In this document: positions 55,933 through 64,000 of the stretch, piece by piece
How the letters are laid out: every line of letters starts with the position of its first letter
Numbering within the stretch: the first letter of the stretch is position 1
NCBI GenBank assembly: GCA_030386875.1
Contig: CM059571.1
Coordinates: 30,622,355 to 30,686,354, forward strand
DNA length: 64,000 nt
Reading direction: 5' to 3'
Source of the DNA: Morinoia aosen
Taxonomy: Eukaryota; Arthropoda; Malacostraca; Amphipoda; Talitridae
The notes under the pieces: generated by a model
What the model saw: the letters and a program-made list of their open reading frames with translations, nothing else
What the model was told of the DNA's origin: nothing
The model's database searches: none
Program-made: the position numbers and the translations under genes

Positions 55933-56277
55933 TTGGAAGAGTGCCTGAGAAATGGTTGTGTCTACTTGTGTAAATGTGATGGCTGCCTGCAGTCCTATGT
56001 TGGAAGTACTACACTCCAGCAATTTATTCGTCACAGCCAACACTCTGGTATCTCCCATAGAACCGGCCGTCCATACTCATCTCCCTCCCAGTCAGCCATC
56101 AGAGATCATTGCCATAGTTCAAACCCCCCTTTCAAAAGTTACAATTTCTCCATACTTTGTAGAACTACAAAGGAATTTGACCTTAGAATTTTGGAATCAT
56201 TGTTCATTTTTACCCATAGACCTCAGCTGAATAATGATCAAAGTGCGATGAAATTAAATATTGCCCCAACTGTGTAA
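55933..56277 (+). pseudogene. Penelope-like GIY-YIG endonuclease
   Basis: GCVYLCKCDGCLQSYVGSTT carries the GIY (VYL) and YIG (YVG) motifs. It is followed by HSQHSGISHRTGRPYSS, SQSAIRDHC and LRILESLFIF, the usual order in Penelope-like elements. The endonuclease would nick DNA for target-primed reverse transcription. The domain itself is intact for 114 codons. Confidence 0.8.
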
Positions 56278-56544
56278 ATAGGAGTGTGTTGGAATGTGTG
56301 TGTGTCCGTGTGTGTGTGTTTTGTGTGTGTGTATGCAGTTCTGTTACTTTGTGTATATGTTATTGTGTGTTGGTTTGATTGCTATAATTTATGTGTATTT
56401 TTACGTGTGGCTTCGAATGTTTAAGAGAAATTGTGTTTTTATTTTTAATGGTTAGGAATAGCTATTTTTCGATATAGGCATAGTGATATTAATTTCTTAT
56501 AGCTTTTTCGCAATTTGTTCATTATCGTTTTTCATTCCTTGTTT

Positions 56545-56592
56545 CACAGCACTGATGATGGAATCAGAGATTCCGAAACGTTTGCCATTAAA
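56545..56592 (+). ncRNA. Hammerhead-ribozyme motif, Penelope-like element 1
   Basis: CTGATGA, then stem II GGAATC-aga-GATTCC, then GAAAC: the conserved hammerhead core, with a very short stem III as typical for Penelope-like elements. The cleavage triplet would be at GTTTGCC, where NUH reads GCC, so activity is doubtful. Confidence 0.6.
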
Positions 56593-56639
56593 AGAATGTT
56601 CCCTTTTATAATGGTTCTTCCCAGTTAAAAAAATAAGAC

Positions 56640-57609
56640 GTTTTCAAGTCGGTTATGTGCCGCGGCAGGCAAGACTTCTAGCCGTGTTTTATTCGGAAAA
56701 GCAGCCGATTTTTGGTCGCCATGTCCCCTTTTTATGGCAGGAAAAAACGGCTACAAAACCATTGAATTCCCTTTGCAGCTGTTCGGAAATTCCCACCTTT
56801 ATCGACTACATATCGACTTTCCGCGGCCCCAATTCGACCTTCCGCGGCTTCTCCATTCTATGTATCGGCTCTCTGCCGACCTTACTCGACTTTGTACCGG
56901 CCTCCCGCGGCAGCAGATCGACCTTGCCCGAACTTAGTTACACTGGCTATTCATATAGACACCCCCCCCCCGCCACCCCACACACACACACCCCTCCCCC
57001 CCACACACTCACCCCTCCTCCCGCACCCACACACCCATGACCCCCCCTCACACACAGACACACAAACACACACACACACCCGCCCTCCCACACACACAAA
57101 TATGTATCTGAACACATCGTTGATCACCTTCAAGGACGTCCTTCAATTTAGAGGTTGCTGAAGACTGACGAGGGAAAATTCAGGCTTGGTTTCCACATTT
57201 TGTTGTGTTTACGTTGCTCACATTGCCGTCTCTACCAGCCCCACCACAAAGATAAACCGTGATAAATACCAATTGACCGATGTGGTGAAGCTAATAGTTG
57301 GGCCCTTGCTCTTGAAATGGTGCCTCTGCAGACCAGCATTCTACATTTCTTCCATCTCTTGTTTCTTCTGAAGAATCGCCATCTTCACCATAAGTTACGG
57401 GTCCAAACTCAACTCCATGCGAAATAGAAAAAAACGACTCTTGTGAGTTTCAGCGTCATTTTTTTATGAAGCTTCAGCCAGAGTAGCCAATGCAGCAAAC
57501 GGTCTTTTTTTTGGCCGTGGCACACAAATGAAAATGGTTTACTTTTTTTTATTCGAAATTCAGATCGAAACGTTGACAAATATTTAAAAAATCCTGTCAT
57601 AAAATTATT
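56640..57609. other. No gene; CA/C-rich low-complexity tract at 56,960-57,105
   Basis: CCCCCCCC, CACACACACAC and CCCTCCC runs alternate. The open frames over them are composition artefacts. Confidence 0.6.
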
Positions 57610-58137
57610 CATGTACCGATGTATCGGTATCGGTCATTTCACTGGCATTGGTAAAATCCGGCCGATACGTTCCAATAATACGTATTTTATCATATAAATG
57701 AAGGTCATAAATCATGAGAGTAAAAGCATGATCAAATAAAGAGGCTATTCATACCTAGCAAATTAGTTAGGTAACTGTTGAATTACAGAGTTTAATCAGG
57801 CCCGCTAACTGAATTTAATACTTTGACTTCCTGATGAGGCACGTACGTTCAGTAAGTGAAAGCTATGTAGCATGAATAGTTGAAAACAGAAGCGACCTAA
57901 ATTTATTATACTTTTACAACTAAACAGGCTAACAAAAATCCAACCAATTATATAAATAAAGTTGATGGTGTATTTTGAAGTTTTTGAAATTTATTAAAGA
58001 AAAAGCTGGAAATTCGATCTTAATTTATCTAGTAAATCTTCAATAAAAATTTAGAGACGAAGAATTCAGCACGGATAGGTATCATATTTAATACAATTTA
58101 ACGATCCTAAATTTAAAATATGAGAAGTAGTCAATTT

Positions 58138-58172
58138 TAAACGTTTCGGAGACCAGCTCCATCTTCAGTATG
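58138..58172 (-). ncRNA. Hammerhead motif, element 2, main copy
   Basis: On the minus strand CTGAAGA, stem II GGAGC...(T)CTCC, then GAAACG. CUGANGA allows A at the seventh position. Paired with the opposite-facing copy at 60,044. Confidence 0.5.
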
Positions 58173-58197
58173 TATGAAAACATAAAAACAAAATTGG

Positions 58198-58982
58198 TTA
58201 GTTCATGACAACAATGAGAAAAGTGACAAAGTGATAGGTAAAAAAAAATCTATAAAAAATTTCTATCGGATATGAACTATCAGCATTATTTAAAGGTGGC
58301 TTCTCTTTGGCAATGTGAAGGGATTCTAAAATGCGCAAATCTAACTCGATAGGTGCAGAGCATAAAATAGAAAAATTGTCCTCGGAAATAAGGCTGCTAC
58401 ACTGTTCAGTATGAAGGCCGATTGGTGAATGAGGAGGTTGACCTAAAGGTCTCCCGGTTCGAAAGCTTACTCCGCGGTGCCATGGGCGATCTTTACGTAA
58501 AAAGGCAGTGTCGTCATGCTGACGTAGCCAGACGTAGACTGTACGCAACTAAATTTATATACCAGGGATGCCCGCATCCGCTTAGGAATCCTATCTTTGT
58601 ACCGAAAGAAAGAACCAACTCGCAGCAGATTCACAGTAATTACATTCAATTTTACCCCAGGAAAGTGGGGTTCAAAAAGGTTTTCAATATCCCGGCACAT
58701 CTTGCTCGTAAAATCACCAAAATATGGAAATACACAGTAGAGCTATTGCACCGAATCGGCGACATCGTTAATATCTGAATATTTCTTGGCTAAAAATTTT
58801 TTAATACGAGCAGGAACAATTGAGGAAGGAAATCCATTTTTGCAAAAAAATGAGACTAAAAAATTGAATTCAGCATGCAGGTCCACAAAACTAGAGCAAA
58901 TGTTGTAGGCACGATTCAATAAGGTTTTAATCGCATTAATTCTAAATATATAGCTACAGTTACTGTAGAAACTTATGCCCAA
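58198..58982 (-). pseudogene. Penelope-like RT tail and GIY-YIG endonuclease, broken into three frames
   Basis: 58,982-58,743: RINAIKTLLNRAYNICSSFV, the RT tail. 58,700-58,467: RMRASLVYKFSCVQSTSGYV, the GIY part with an altered YVG. 58,548-58,198: RGVSFRTGRPLGQPPHS and ELDLRILESLHIAKEKPPLN, the C-terminal part. Each break is a frameshift, so the endonuclease is dead. Confidence 0.72.
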
Positions 58983-59202
58983 TCCAGTAAAAGTAGCCTT
59001 ACGAAAAACTGAAGAAGTGAAAGCTTTACCTACTCGAGTAATTTTTCAGTCCAAAAAAGATAACGAACCATTATTCTCAATTTCGATTGTAAATTATATT
59101 GATGAATGTTTCTCATTTAAATAGTCCCTGAACATTTGAGCATGACTTGGATCACGAAACAACAAAAACGTCTCATCAATGTAACGGCGATAAAATTCTG
59201 GT

Positions 59203-59670
59203 TTAAATTCCACAGGACACTCGGCCAGCCATTTTTGTTCCCAGTGACACATGAAAATTTTTGCAAATGTGGGTCATAATGGAAGACTCCAGGCCTTCGA
59301 TTGGTTTATACAAATTGCCTGCAAACACAAATATAGAGTTCATAACAGACAGTTCGAGAAGCGTCTTAGAATAAGATTTGCCTAGACCTAAAACTGTATC
59401 AGTAGGCTGTATCGATGGTTTCTGCAAGTGGAATATTTTTGAATAAACTTCAATATCAAATGAAGCCATAGTAACTTTATCAGCATTTTGACACGATATG
59501 ATCTCCTTAACAAATTGAGTTGAGTTACCAAGAGTATATTCATTTACAGTCAAAGGATTTAACACAGGAAATAGAAATCGTGCTAAGTTAAAATTAGGCA
59601 TATTCACTGCAGAAAAAATAGGACGAAATTGAAATTTAGATGGAAAGTCTAACTTATGGATTTTTGGCAA
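59203..59670 (-). pseudogene. Penelope-like RT palm fragment
   Basis: MPKIHKLDFPSKFQFRPIFS, NLARFLFPVLNPLT, VTMASFDIEVYSKIF and LLELSVMNSIFVFAGNLYKP are the PKIHK…RPI and SFDV (catalytic Asp) blocks of Penelope-like RTs. It is cut by a shift near 59,210. The YADD-type box lies beyond in a degraded stretch (59,100-59,200). Confidence 0.72.
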
Positions 59671-60043
59671 ACCATACAGGACACCCGGACGTGAACCTGA
59701 CAGATGCAGCTACAACTTCGAGTACAGTTCAGGAGAGAAAACCTTCAGATTATGTAAATGTTCTGTGGCTCAACCTCCTCATTCATCAATCCGCCTTCAT
59801 ACCGAACAGTGTAGCAGCCGTATTTCCGAGGACAATTTTTCTATTTTATGCTCTGCACCTAACGAGTTAGATTTGCGCATTTTAGAATCCATTCACATTG
59901 CCAAATAGAAGCCATCATTAAATAATGCAAATAGTTCATATCCGTTAGAAATTTTTGTATTGATATTTTTTTTACCGATCACTTTGTCACTTTTCTCATT
60001 GTTGTCATGAACTAACCAATTTTGGTTTTTATGTTTTCAGACT

Positions 60044-60076
60044 CACTGAAGATGGAGCTGGTTTCCGAAACGTTTA
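60044..60076 (+). ncRNA. Hammerhead motif, element 2, inverted copy
   Basis: CACTGAAGATGGAGCTGG then TTTCC-GAAACG; same core as the copy at 58,138-58,172 but on the opposite strand. Confidence 0.5.
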
Positions 60077-61156
60077 AAAGTGACTATTTCACATAGTTTA
60101 GATTTAGCTTCGTTAAATTGTATTAAATATACCTATCCGTGCTATATTCTTCGTCTTTAAATTTTTTAATGATAGTCCGACTAAGGAGTGTTAATTTACG
60201 TAAATCTTCAAATACTACAAAGCTTATAATTTTATTTGAATTTAGCATGTGAATCACCGTACTTTAGGAATACTGCATTTTTCTTCTATTTTAAGGTGTT
60301 TGAAAAATTCACGACAATCTTATAAGATTGTTCATGAACCAAAACAATTATTTCTCCACAAAATAGTTATCATTTTCATGTTTTTCACAACAAAATACAT
60401 ACTTTGACGAAAAGAAAACATTAAAATTTGATAGGATCCGAAACCGGAAAGATGCGCAAACGCAACCAATTATAAGATTGTCCATGAATTTTTCAAACAT
60501 ATTAAAATGAAGAAAAATGCTAGATTCATGATGAACGGCGATTTACATGCTTAATTAAAATAAAATAATTAGCTTTGTAATACTTTACGATCTACAAGCT
60601 TAATGAAAATAAAATTTTCAGTTATTTATATGTTAAATTTATGAAAACTTTAAAATGCACCTTCAACTATATTTAATTGGTTTGATTTTTGTTAGCCTGT
60701 CACATACTTTAAGAAATGGAAATTGGTTCAAACTATATAGGTTTCAGTTGTAAAAGTATACTAGTTTTACGTCCCCTCTGTGTTTAACTATTTACGCTAG
60801 AAAGCTTTCACTTACAGACCGTCTGTGACATCGGGAATTCAACGTAGTAGATTCACTTAGCGGGCCTGATTAAACTCTGTAATTGAACAGTTGGCTAACT
60901 AATTTACTATGAATGAATAGGCTCTTTATTTAATTTTACATTCATGATTTATGACCATCATTTTCACGATAAAATACGTATTATTGGAAAGTATCCATGA
61001 AATATCGGCCAGATTTTGCCGCTACCGATATATCTGTACATCACTAGCCTACGATCACACAACGTTTGCTGGTAGGACGCTCCTCAATTTAAAGCATAAT
61101 TCAACCCTAACTCATCGATAATGCTGAGGTTCATCAGGTGATTAAGGATTTTTCTT

Positions 61157-61655
61157 CGGTCAGTATTTACTTTAATGTGCTCACGGAAATCACGAAATCT
61201 GTTTTAAAGAATCACTAAAAGAGCACGAATGACATTTTGCTCGCTGATACGTAATTTTCGAGCTATAACATGAATTACGTTTAGTCAAAAATAACGTTAT
61301 ATAACCGTCTACATCGTAGCTGCATTCTTGAAACACGCCCAGTATTTTGGCGGTAACCATCAGTGTCAGTACGGCTAAGTTAAGTTATTTTAGGTTAGTT
61401 TATTCAGCTAATCTAACGTTACCTAACCTAATTTAACCTAGCATCATGTTATGCCGTATTACATCATATTTACGCGTCCGTATCTCCATTTTTAAATACT
61501 AAGTTCCTATAACTTCACAGATTAAAAGCTCAAAAATTACGCATCAGCGAGCAAAATGTCATTCATTTGAAACGTTCTTAAATGTGTTCCTTCAAAGATT
61601 TTTTGAAACAGAATTCTTAATTTCCGCGGACGAATTTAAGTAAACTATTGACCTA
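61157..61655. mobile_element. Hairpin MITE related to the one at 27.2-27.9 kb
   Basis: The arms share GAATGACATTTTGCTCGCTG and (A/G)CGTAATTTT(C/T)GAGCT in inverted orientation. They begin with CGGTCAGTATTTACTTTAAT and (reverse complement) AGGTCAATAGTTTACTTAAA. The 27.2-kb element has the same order of blocks. The loop holds GTTACCTAACC-type motifs common in insect DNA. Confidence 0.75.
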
Positions 61656-61745
61656 TTCTTCTCTCATCATTGTTATTCCTTAATTTTATAATACAGCTCG
61701 TCAGATATTTCTGAAGTTTACTTTTCTTACAAAAAATTGAAAACT

Positions 61746-61796
61746 AGTGATGTACTGATAATAGAAAAAGGCCGATACCGATACTATATGTACATC
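61746..61796. repeat. Tiny hAT-like inverted-end fragment
   Basis: TAGTGATGTACTGATA ... CCGATACTATATGTACATCTA; inverted ATGTAC/GTACAT ends like the 57.6-61.0 kb element, only about 50 bp apart. Probably a deletion relic. Confidence 0.35.
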
Positions 61797-62794
61797 TAAA
61801 TTGAAAACATTGCACATTGTTGCTTGTCAAAGGTTTCTCAAGTGGAATTATACTGCAACTTGAAAATTTGAAGCTAAATTGTGTTAATACTTACTGTAAA
61901 ATACGAATGAAATTAATAGTGAACAAACATACACTATTATATTTTGCTTTTATTGCTTCTTTAAACTGCAGTTTAAATTTTGAAGTATATACAATTGTGC
62001 ACTACCACATATGAAATCAACATTGGCCGCACAGTAGTGCAATCCTGATTCCTGATTGACCTTTAAGTGCGTAATTGTTCCTTCTCATTAATATATGTAT
62101 ATTACTATTCAATCACACTCAAAAATTATTGAGACGAAAAGGTCAATCCCTCATCAGGCACTTGACAACATGCCATACCGGCTTAACGTCTTCAATGGAA
62201 TAAGAAACTCGAGTGAGAGCGAATACCTCATACCTTTTTAGAGCAGAAATTTTTTCAGAAATAAGAGACACTTCAACGTACTACACACTCGCACTGAAAT
62301 ATATTCTGACATTGCGTGAAAAAACTTATTGCATAATGAGAAGCCACCACAACACCTGTGACGCGCAACACCATTCGAATTACTGCCGCGAAAAGGCTTG
62401 CTTGAGCAGCTTGAGTCAGACTTGTCACATGTGCGAGCAGTGTTGCCATCTCTAACTCGAATGGAAATAAAAATTTGACTCAGATGAACAAAAGGATAGT
62501 ATTATTTAATGTACACTATACAAAATGTAAATTGACATTTAAATACCTTATACCATCATAACTATCCGTAAGGTAAAATTTTAGGTAAATGTACCATTTT
62601 TTAGTTGACAGCTTTGACTAGCAAGTTTTCCTCGGCAGCTACCGACTGTAATTTTCATGGCAAATGAATTTTGCTGTCAGAGAGTGCTCAAGAATGTTGG
62701 TATGTACGATTTTCCCTTAAGAATGTTTTTATTTTTCATTTGAGAGTAATTTGAACTCAACAGGTGAATTATTTCAAAAGTTACGAGTGTTAGA
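61797..62794. other. No gene recognised
   Basis: Short frames only. Sequence inside the mariner-like termini. Confidence 0.4.
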
Positions 62795-63037
62795 CTAAAA
62801 TCTAAAGTTGCACTTAAGATATTCTAAAGAATTTTCTGTAGCTTCCAGAGAACCGTTGCTCGACTGGTAATCAAATAGGTCGAACGCAAGCGACATTCTC
62901 CTCTTGAATCCGCCTTTGGGCAAGGGCTCGATTTTTCCGGCTTGTTTCCGTCTAAATGAGACTAGCGGATAGCCGTCGAACGGCAAATTTTGGTCGAGAG
63001 CGGCCGACAGAGGAACGTTCTGACCTTCAACGGCCAT
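62795..63037 (-). CDS. Unassigned 80-codon ORF near the mariner-like right end
   Basis: A real ATG in a good context (AAAGATGGCC) starts MAVEGQNVPLSAALDQNLPF, then SFRRKQAGKIEPLPKGGF, FKRRMSLAFDLFDYQ, to TAG. It is more GC-rich than its surroundings. It starts 230 bp inside the mariner-like terminus, where a transposase would begin, but lacks the usual mariner helix-turn-helix. It could be a captured host first exon or a foreign ORF. No function assigned. Confidence 0.3.
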   Translation of the reverse strand: MAVEGQNVPLSAALDQNLPFDGYPLVSFRRKQAGKIEPLPKGGFKRRMSLAFDLFDYQSSNGSLEATENSLEYLKCNFRF

Positions 63038-63576
63038 CTTTCACTGTGTTCTGCTACCTGTCGACCTAAAATAGGCATGAATTTTTAACTAGGTTCTTTT
63101 CATTTTACGTATTAGATTTCCAAAAAAAATTGCCCTTTTAATTATATTGAATTATTCGAAAAGGAAACAAGATTTACCACATTGTGAAACAAGACAATTC
63201 AAATGTGTTAATTTAAAGCGGAGATATAATCAATTAAAAAGTCGGGACATTTTTGTGGAACACTCGGTACATTAAATTACTAGAATTTTTTCTGTATTAA
63301 TTAATTCAACAAGCACTGCAACTGCAAGTCTACAAACTTTATTAACTTGACATAAATACATACCCAACCGCGACCGTAATTCAACATGCGTTGAGCCACT
63401 AACCGGCGTTATGCATTACGTCGTCGTGACACGCCCTGACACGGGCTGAACCCCGGCCCCGGTCGTGGTAAATTTGATAACCCCGGCCCCGGCCCGGCCC
63501 CGGCCATATCAAATTTGTTGACCCCGGCCCCGGCCCGGCCAAATTTTCAACCCCGGTCGGTCTATAGGTGGTGATA

Positions 63577-64000
63577 CGAGTTAACGATTATATTCCCTTG
63601 ACTTATAACTGCTAAACTTATTAAGTGGGTGCTAAATTTCAAATTAATGAGTGAACACTAACTTCGTCAACAGCTTCAAAACATTGATTTAGCTGTGTAA
63701 ATTATTTTTTATAGCAATTGAGTTTCGCCTCGTGTATTTAAAGGTACTCAATCGTACCATTGATGTAATTTTTCAGGAAGATTATACGATTGGATCTATT
63801 GTACCTGACGCTCTCAGAAGGAGGCTGGAAGCCCCGAACTATCAATTATCAACCTAACCAATTTATTAACCTAACCAATTTATCAACCAATTACCTAACC
63901 TTTATAAAGGTTTAAGGTTTTATTAAAGGTTTTAAAGGTTTCATTTAACCTTAATAAAGGTTAGGTAATTTATTATTTTGTTATAATATTAAAGAAGAAC
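63577..64000. other. No gene; AACCTAACC-rich end
   Basis: From 63,850 the sequence has repeated ACCTAACC and AAAGGTT(T/A) motifs in both orientations, common in insect intergenic DNA. Confidence 0.4.

Larger units (their letters stand above)
55233..56621 (+). mobile_element. Penelope-like element 1, 5'-truncated, inverted ends
   Basis: Carries the RT C-terminal part and a GIY-YIG endonuclease, then a hammerhead-bearing 3' end (56,545-56,590). An inverted copy of that 3' end (about 75-110 bp) lies at the 5' side (55,233-55,335), a known arrangement in Penelope-like elements. Confidence 0.82.
58040..60165 (-). mobile_element. Penelope-like element 2 with inverted truncated copy
   Basis: Main copy on the minus strand (RT 59,670 to endonuclease 58,198, 3' end at about 58,040). 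From 59,760 to 60,165 an inverted copy of the 3' part (endonuclease C-terminus plus hammerhead end) faces it. The inverted flanks share AGCACGGATAGGTAT and TTTAATACAATTTAACGA. This head-to-head structure is characteristic of Penelope-like elements. Confidence 0.82.
57610..61045. mobile_element. hAT-like inverted-repeat element hosting Penelope-like element 2
   Basis: The ends CATGTACCGATGTATCGGTA and (reverse complement) ATGTACAGATATATCGGTAG agree at most positions. The arms continue with TTCCAATAATACGTATTTTA and the shared repeat GTCATAAATCATGA ... TTTAATCAGGCCCGC. ATGTACCGATA...CGG ends are typical of a hAT group. The 8-bp duplication is not clear. Its arms are the same repeat as at 3776-4085. 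Confidence 0.6.
54586..63267 (-). mobile_element. Mariner-like element, TA target site, heavily interrupted
   Basis: The ends CCGGGTGTCCAACAAAAATG and (reverse complement) CCGAGTGTTCCACAAAAATG are flanked by TA at 54,584 and 63,268. Similarity continues inward for about 130 bp (TTTTAATTGATTATAT, TCCGCTTTAAATT, TTTTCGAATAATT). A transposase C-terminus lies 320 bp from the left end. The 8.7-kb length is due to nested elements. Confidence 0.75.
52032..63564. mobile_element. 11.5-kb nest bounded by GC-rich inverted ends and a 12-bp target duplication
   Basis: The left end is TGGACCGACCGGGG, the right end (reverse complement) TAGACCGACCGGGG. Each is followed inward by about 100 bp of CCCCGGCCCCGGC-type repeats broken by short AT-rich spacers. 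TAGGTGGTGATA lies outside both ends (52,020-52,031 and 63,565-63,576), and joining the flanks gives a continuous sequence. A duplication of 11-12 bp is longer than usual for hAT or Harbinger and nearest to Mutator/fold-back elements. Most of the interior is other, nested elements. No transposase of its own was identified. Confidence 0.7.

Noticed and set aside
56657..57161. Proline/histidine-rich ORFs.
   Set aside because: Produced by CA/C-rich simple sequence; no protein features.

Overview
This window looks like repeat-rich, AT-rich arthropod nuclear DNA, most likely from an insect; the order cannot be determined. Evidence for this is: no bacterial operons; split open frames joined by GT-AG introns; and transposon families typical of arthropods (P-type THAP transposase, PIF-Harbinger, hAT, mariner, L2/CR1-like LINE, Ty3/gypsy, Penelope-like elements with GIY-YIG endonuclease and hammerhead motifs, tRNA-derived SINEs). 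No conserved single-copy host gene could be recognised with confidence.

Layout. 1-3.6 kb: a transposase-domain gene reads off the left edge on the minus strand; a decayed tandem copy of its 5' half lies upstream. 3.8-9 kb: two hAT remnants (one with a near-perfect 8-bp target duplication), a palindromic pair of tRNA-derived SINEs and a copy of a dispersed repeat also seen at 57-61 kb. 9-12.8 kb: mostly featureless, with a small ORF carrying a possible myristoylation site and a membrane helix, then a candidate LTR end. 12,796-28,979: a 16.2-kb segment bounded by inverted termini (TGCCGGGGCCACACTA) and flanked by TAA on both sides. Inside it are a five-exon P-type THAP transposase gene (minus, about 1,066 codons, two lesions) and, 250 bp away in divergent orientation, a decayed Harbinger transposase. 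It also holds two fold-back repeats.

29-33 kb: a Ty3/gypsy-like gag and a truncated pol, linked by a T TTT TTA slippery site for -1 frameshifting. 33.2-45 kb: an unclassified repeat family (R1), one copy split by a 5.0-kb L2/CR1-like LINE with a 9-bp target duplication, another split by a 1.06-kb solo LTR with AGCT duplication. 47.2-50.8 kb: two tandem non-autonomous Harbinger-like elements, the second carrying a third R1 copy.

52,032-63,564: an 11.5-kb Russian-doll nest. The outer ends are GC-rich inverted repeats flanked by a 12-bp direct duplication. Inside are a fold-back element, a SINE with a 14-bp duplication, a mariner-like element, a hAT-like element and two Penelope-like elements.

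The window is therefore a dated stack of insertions. The observations most worth a second look are the P/Harbinger composite at 12.8-29 kb, the R1 family, and the Penelope elements with inverted hammerhead-bearing ends. All gene models come from reading the sequence by eye; no database search was possible.
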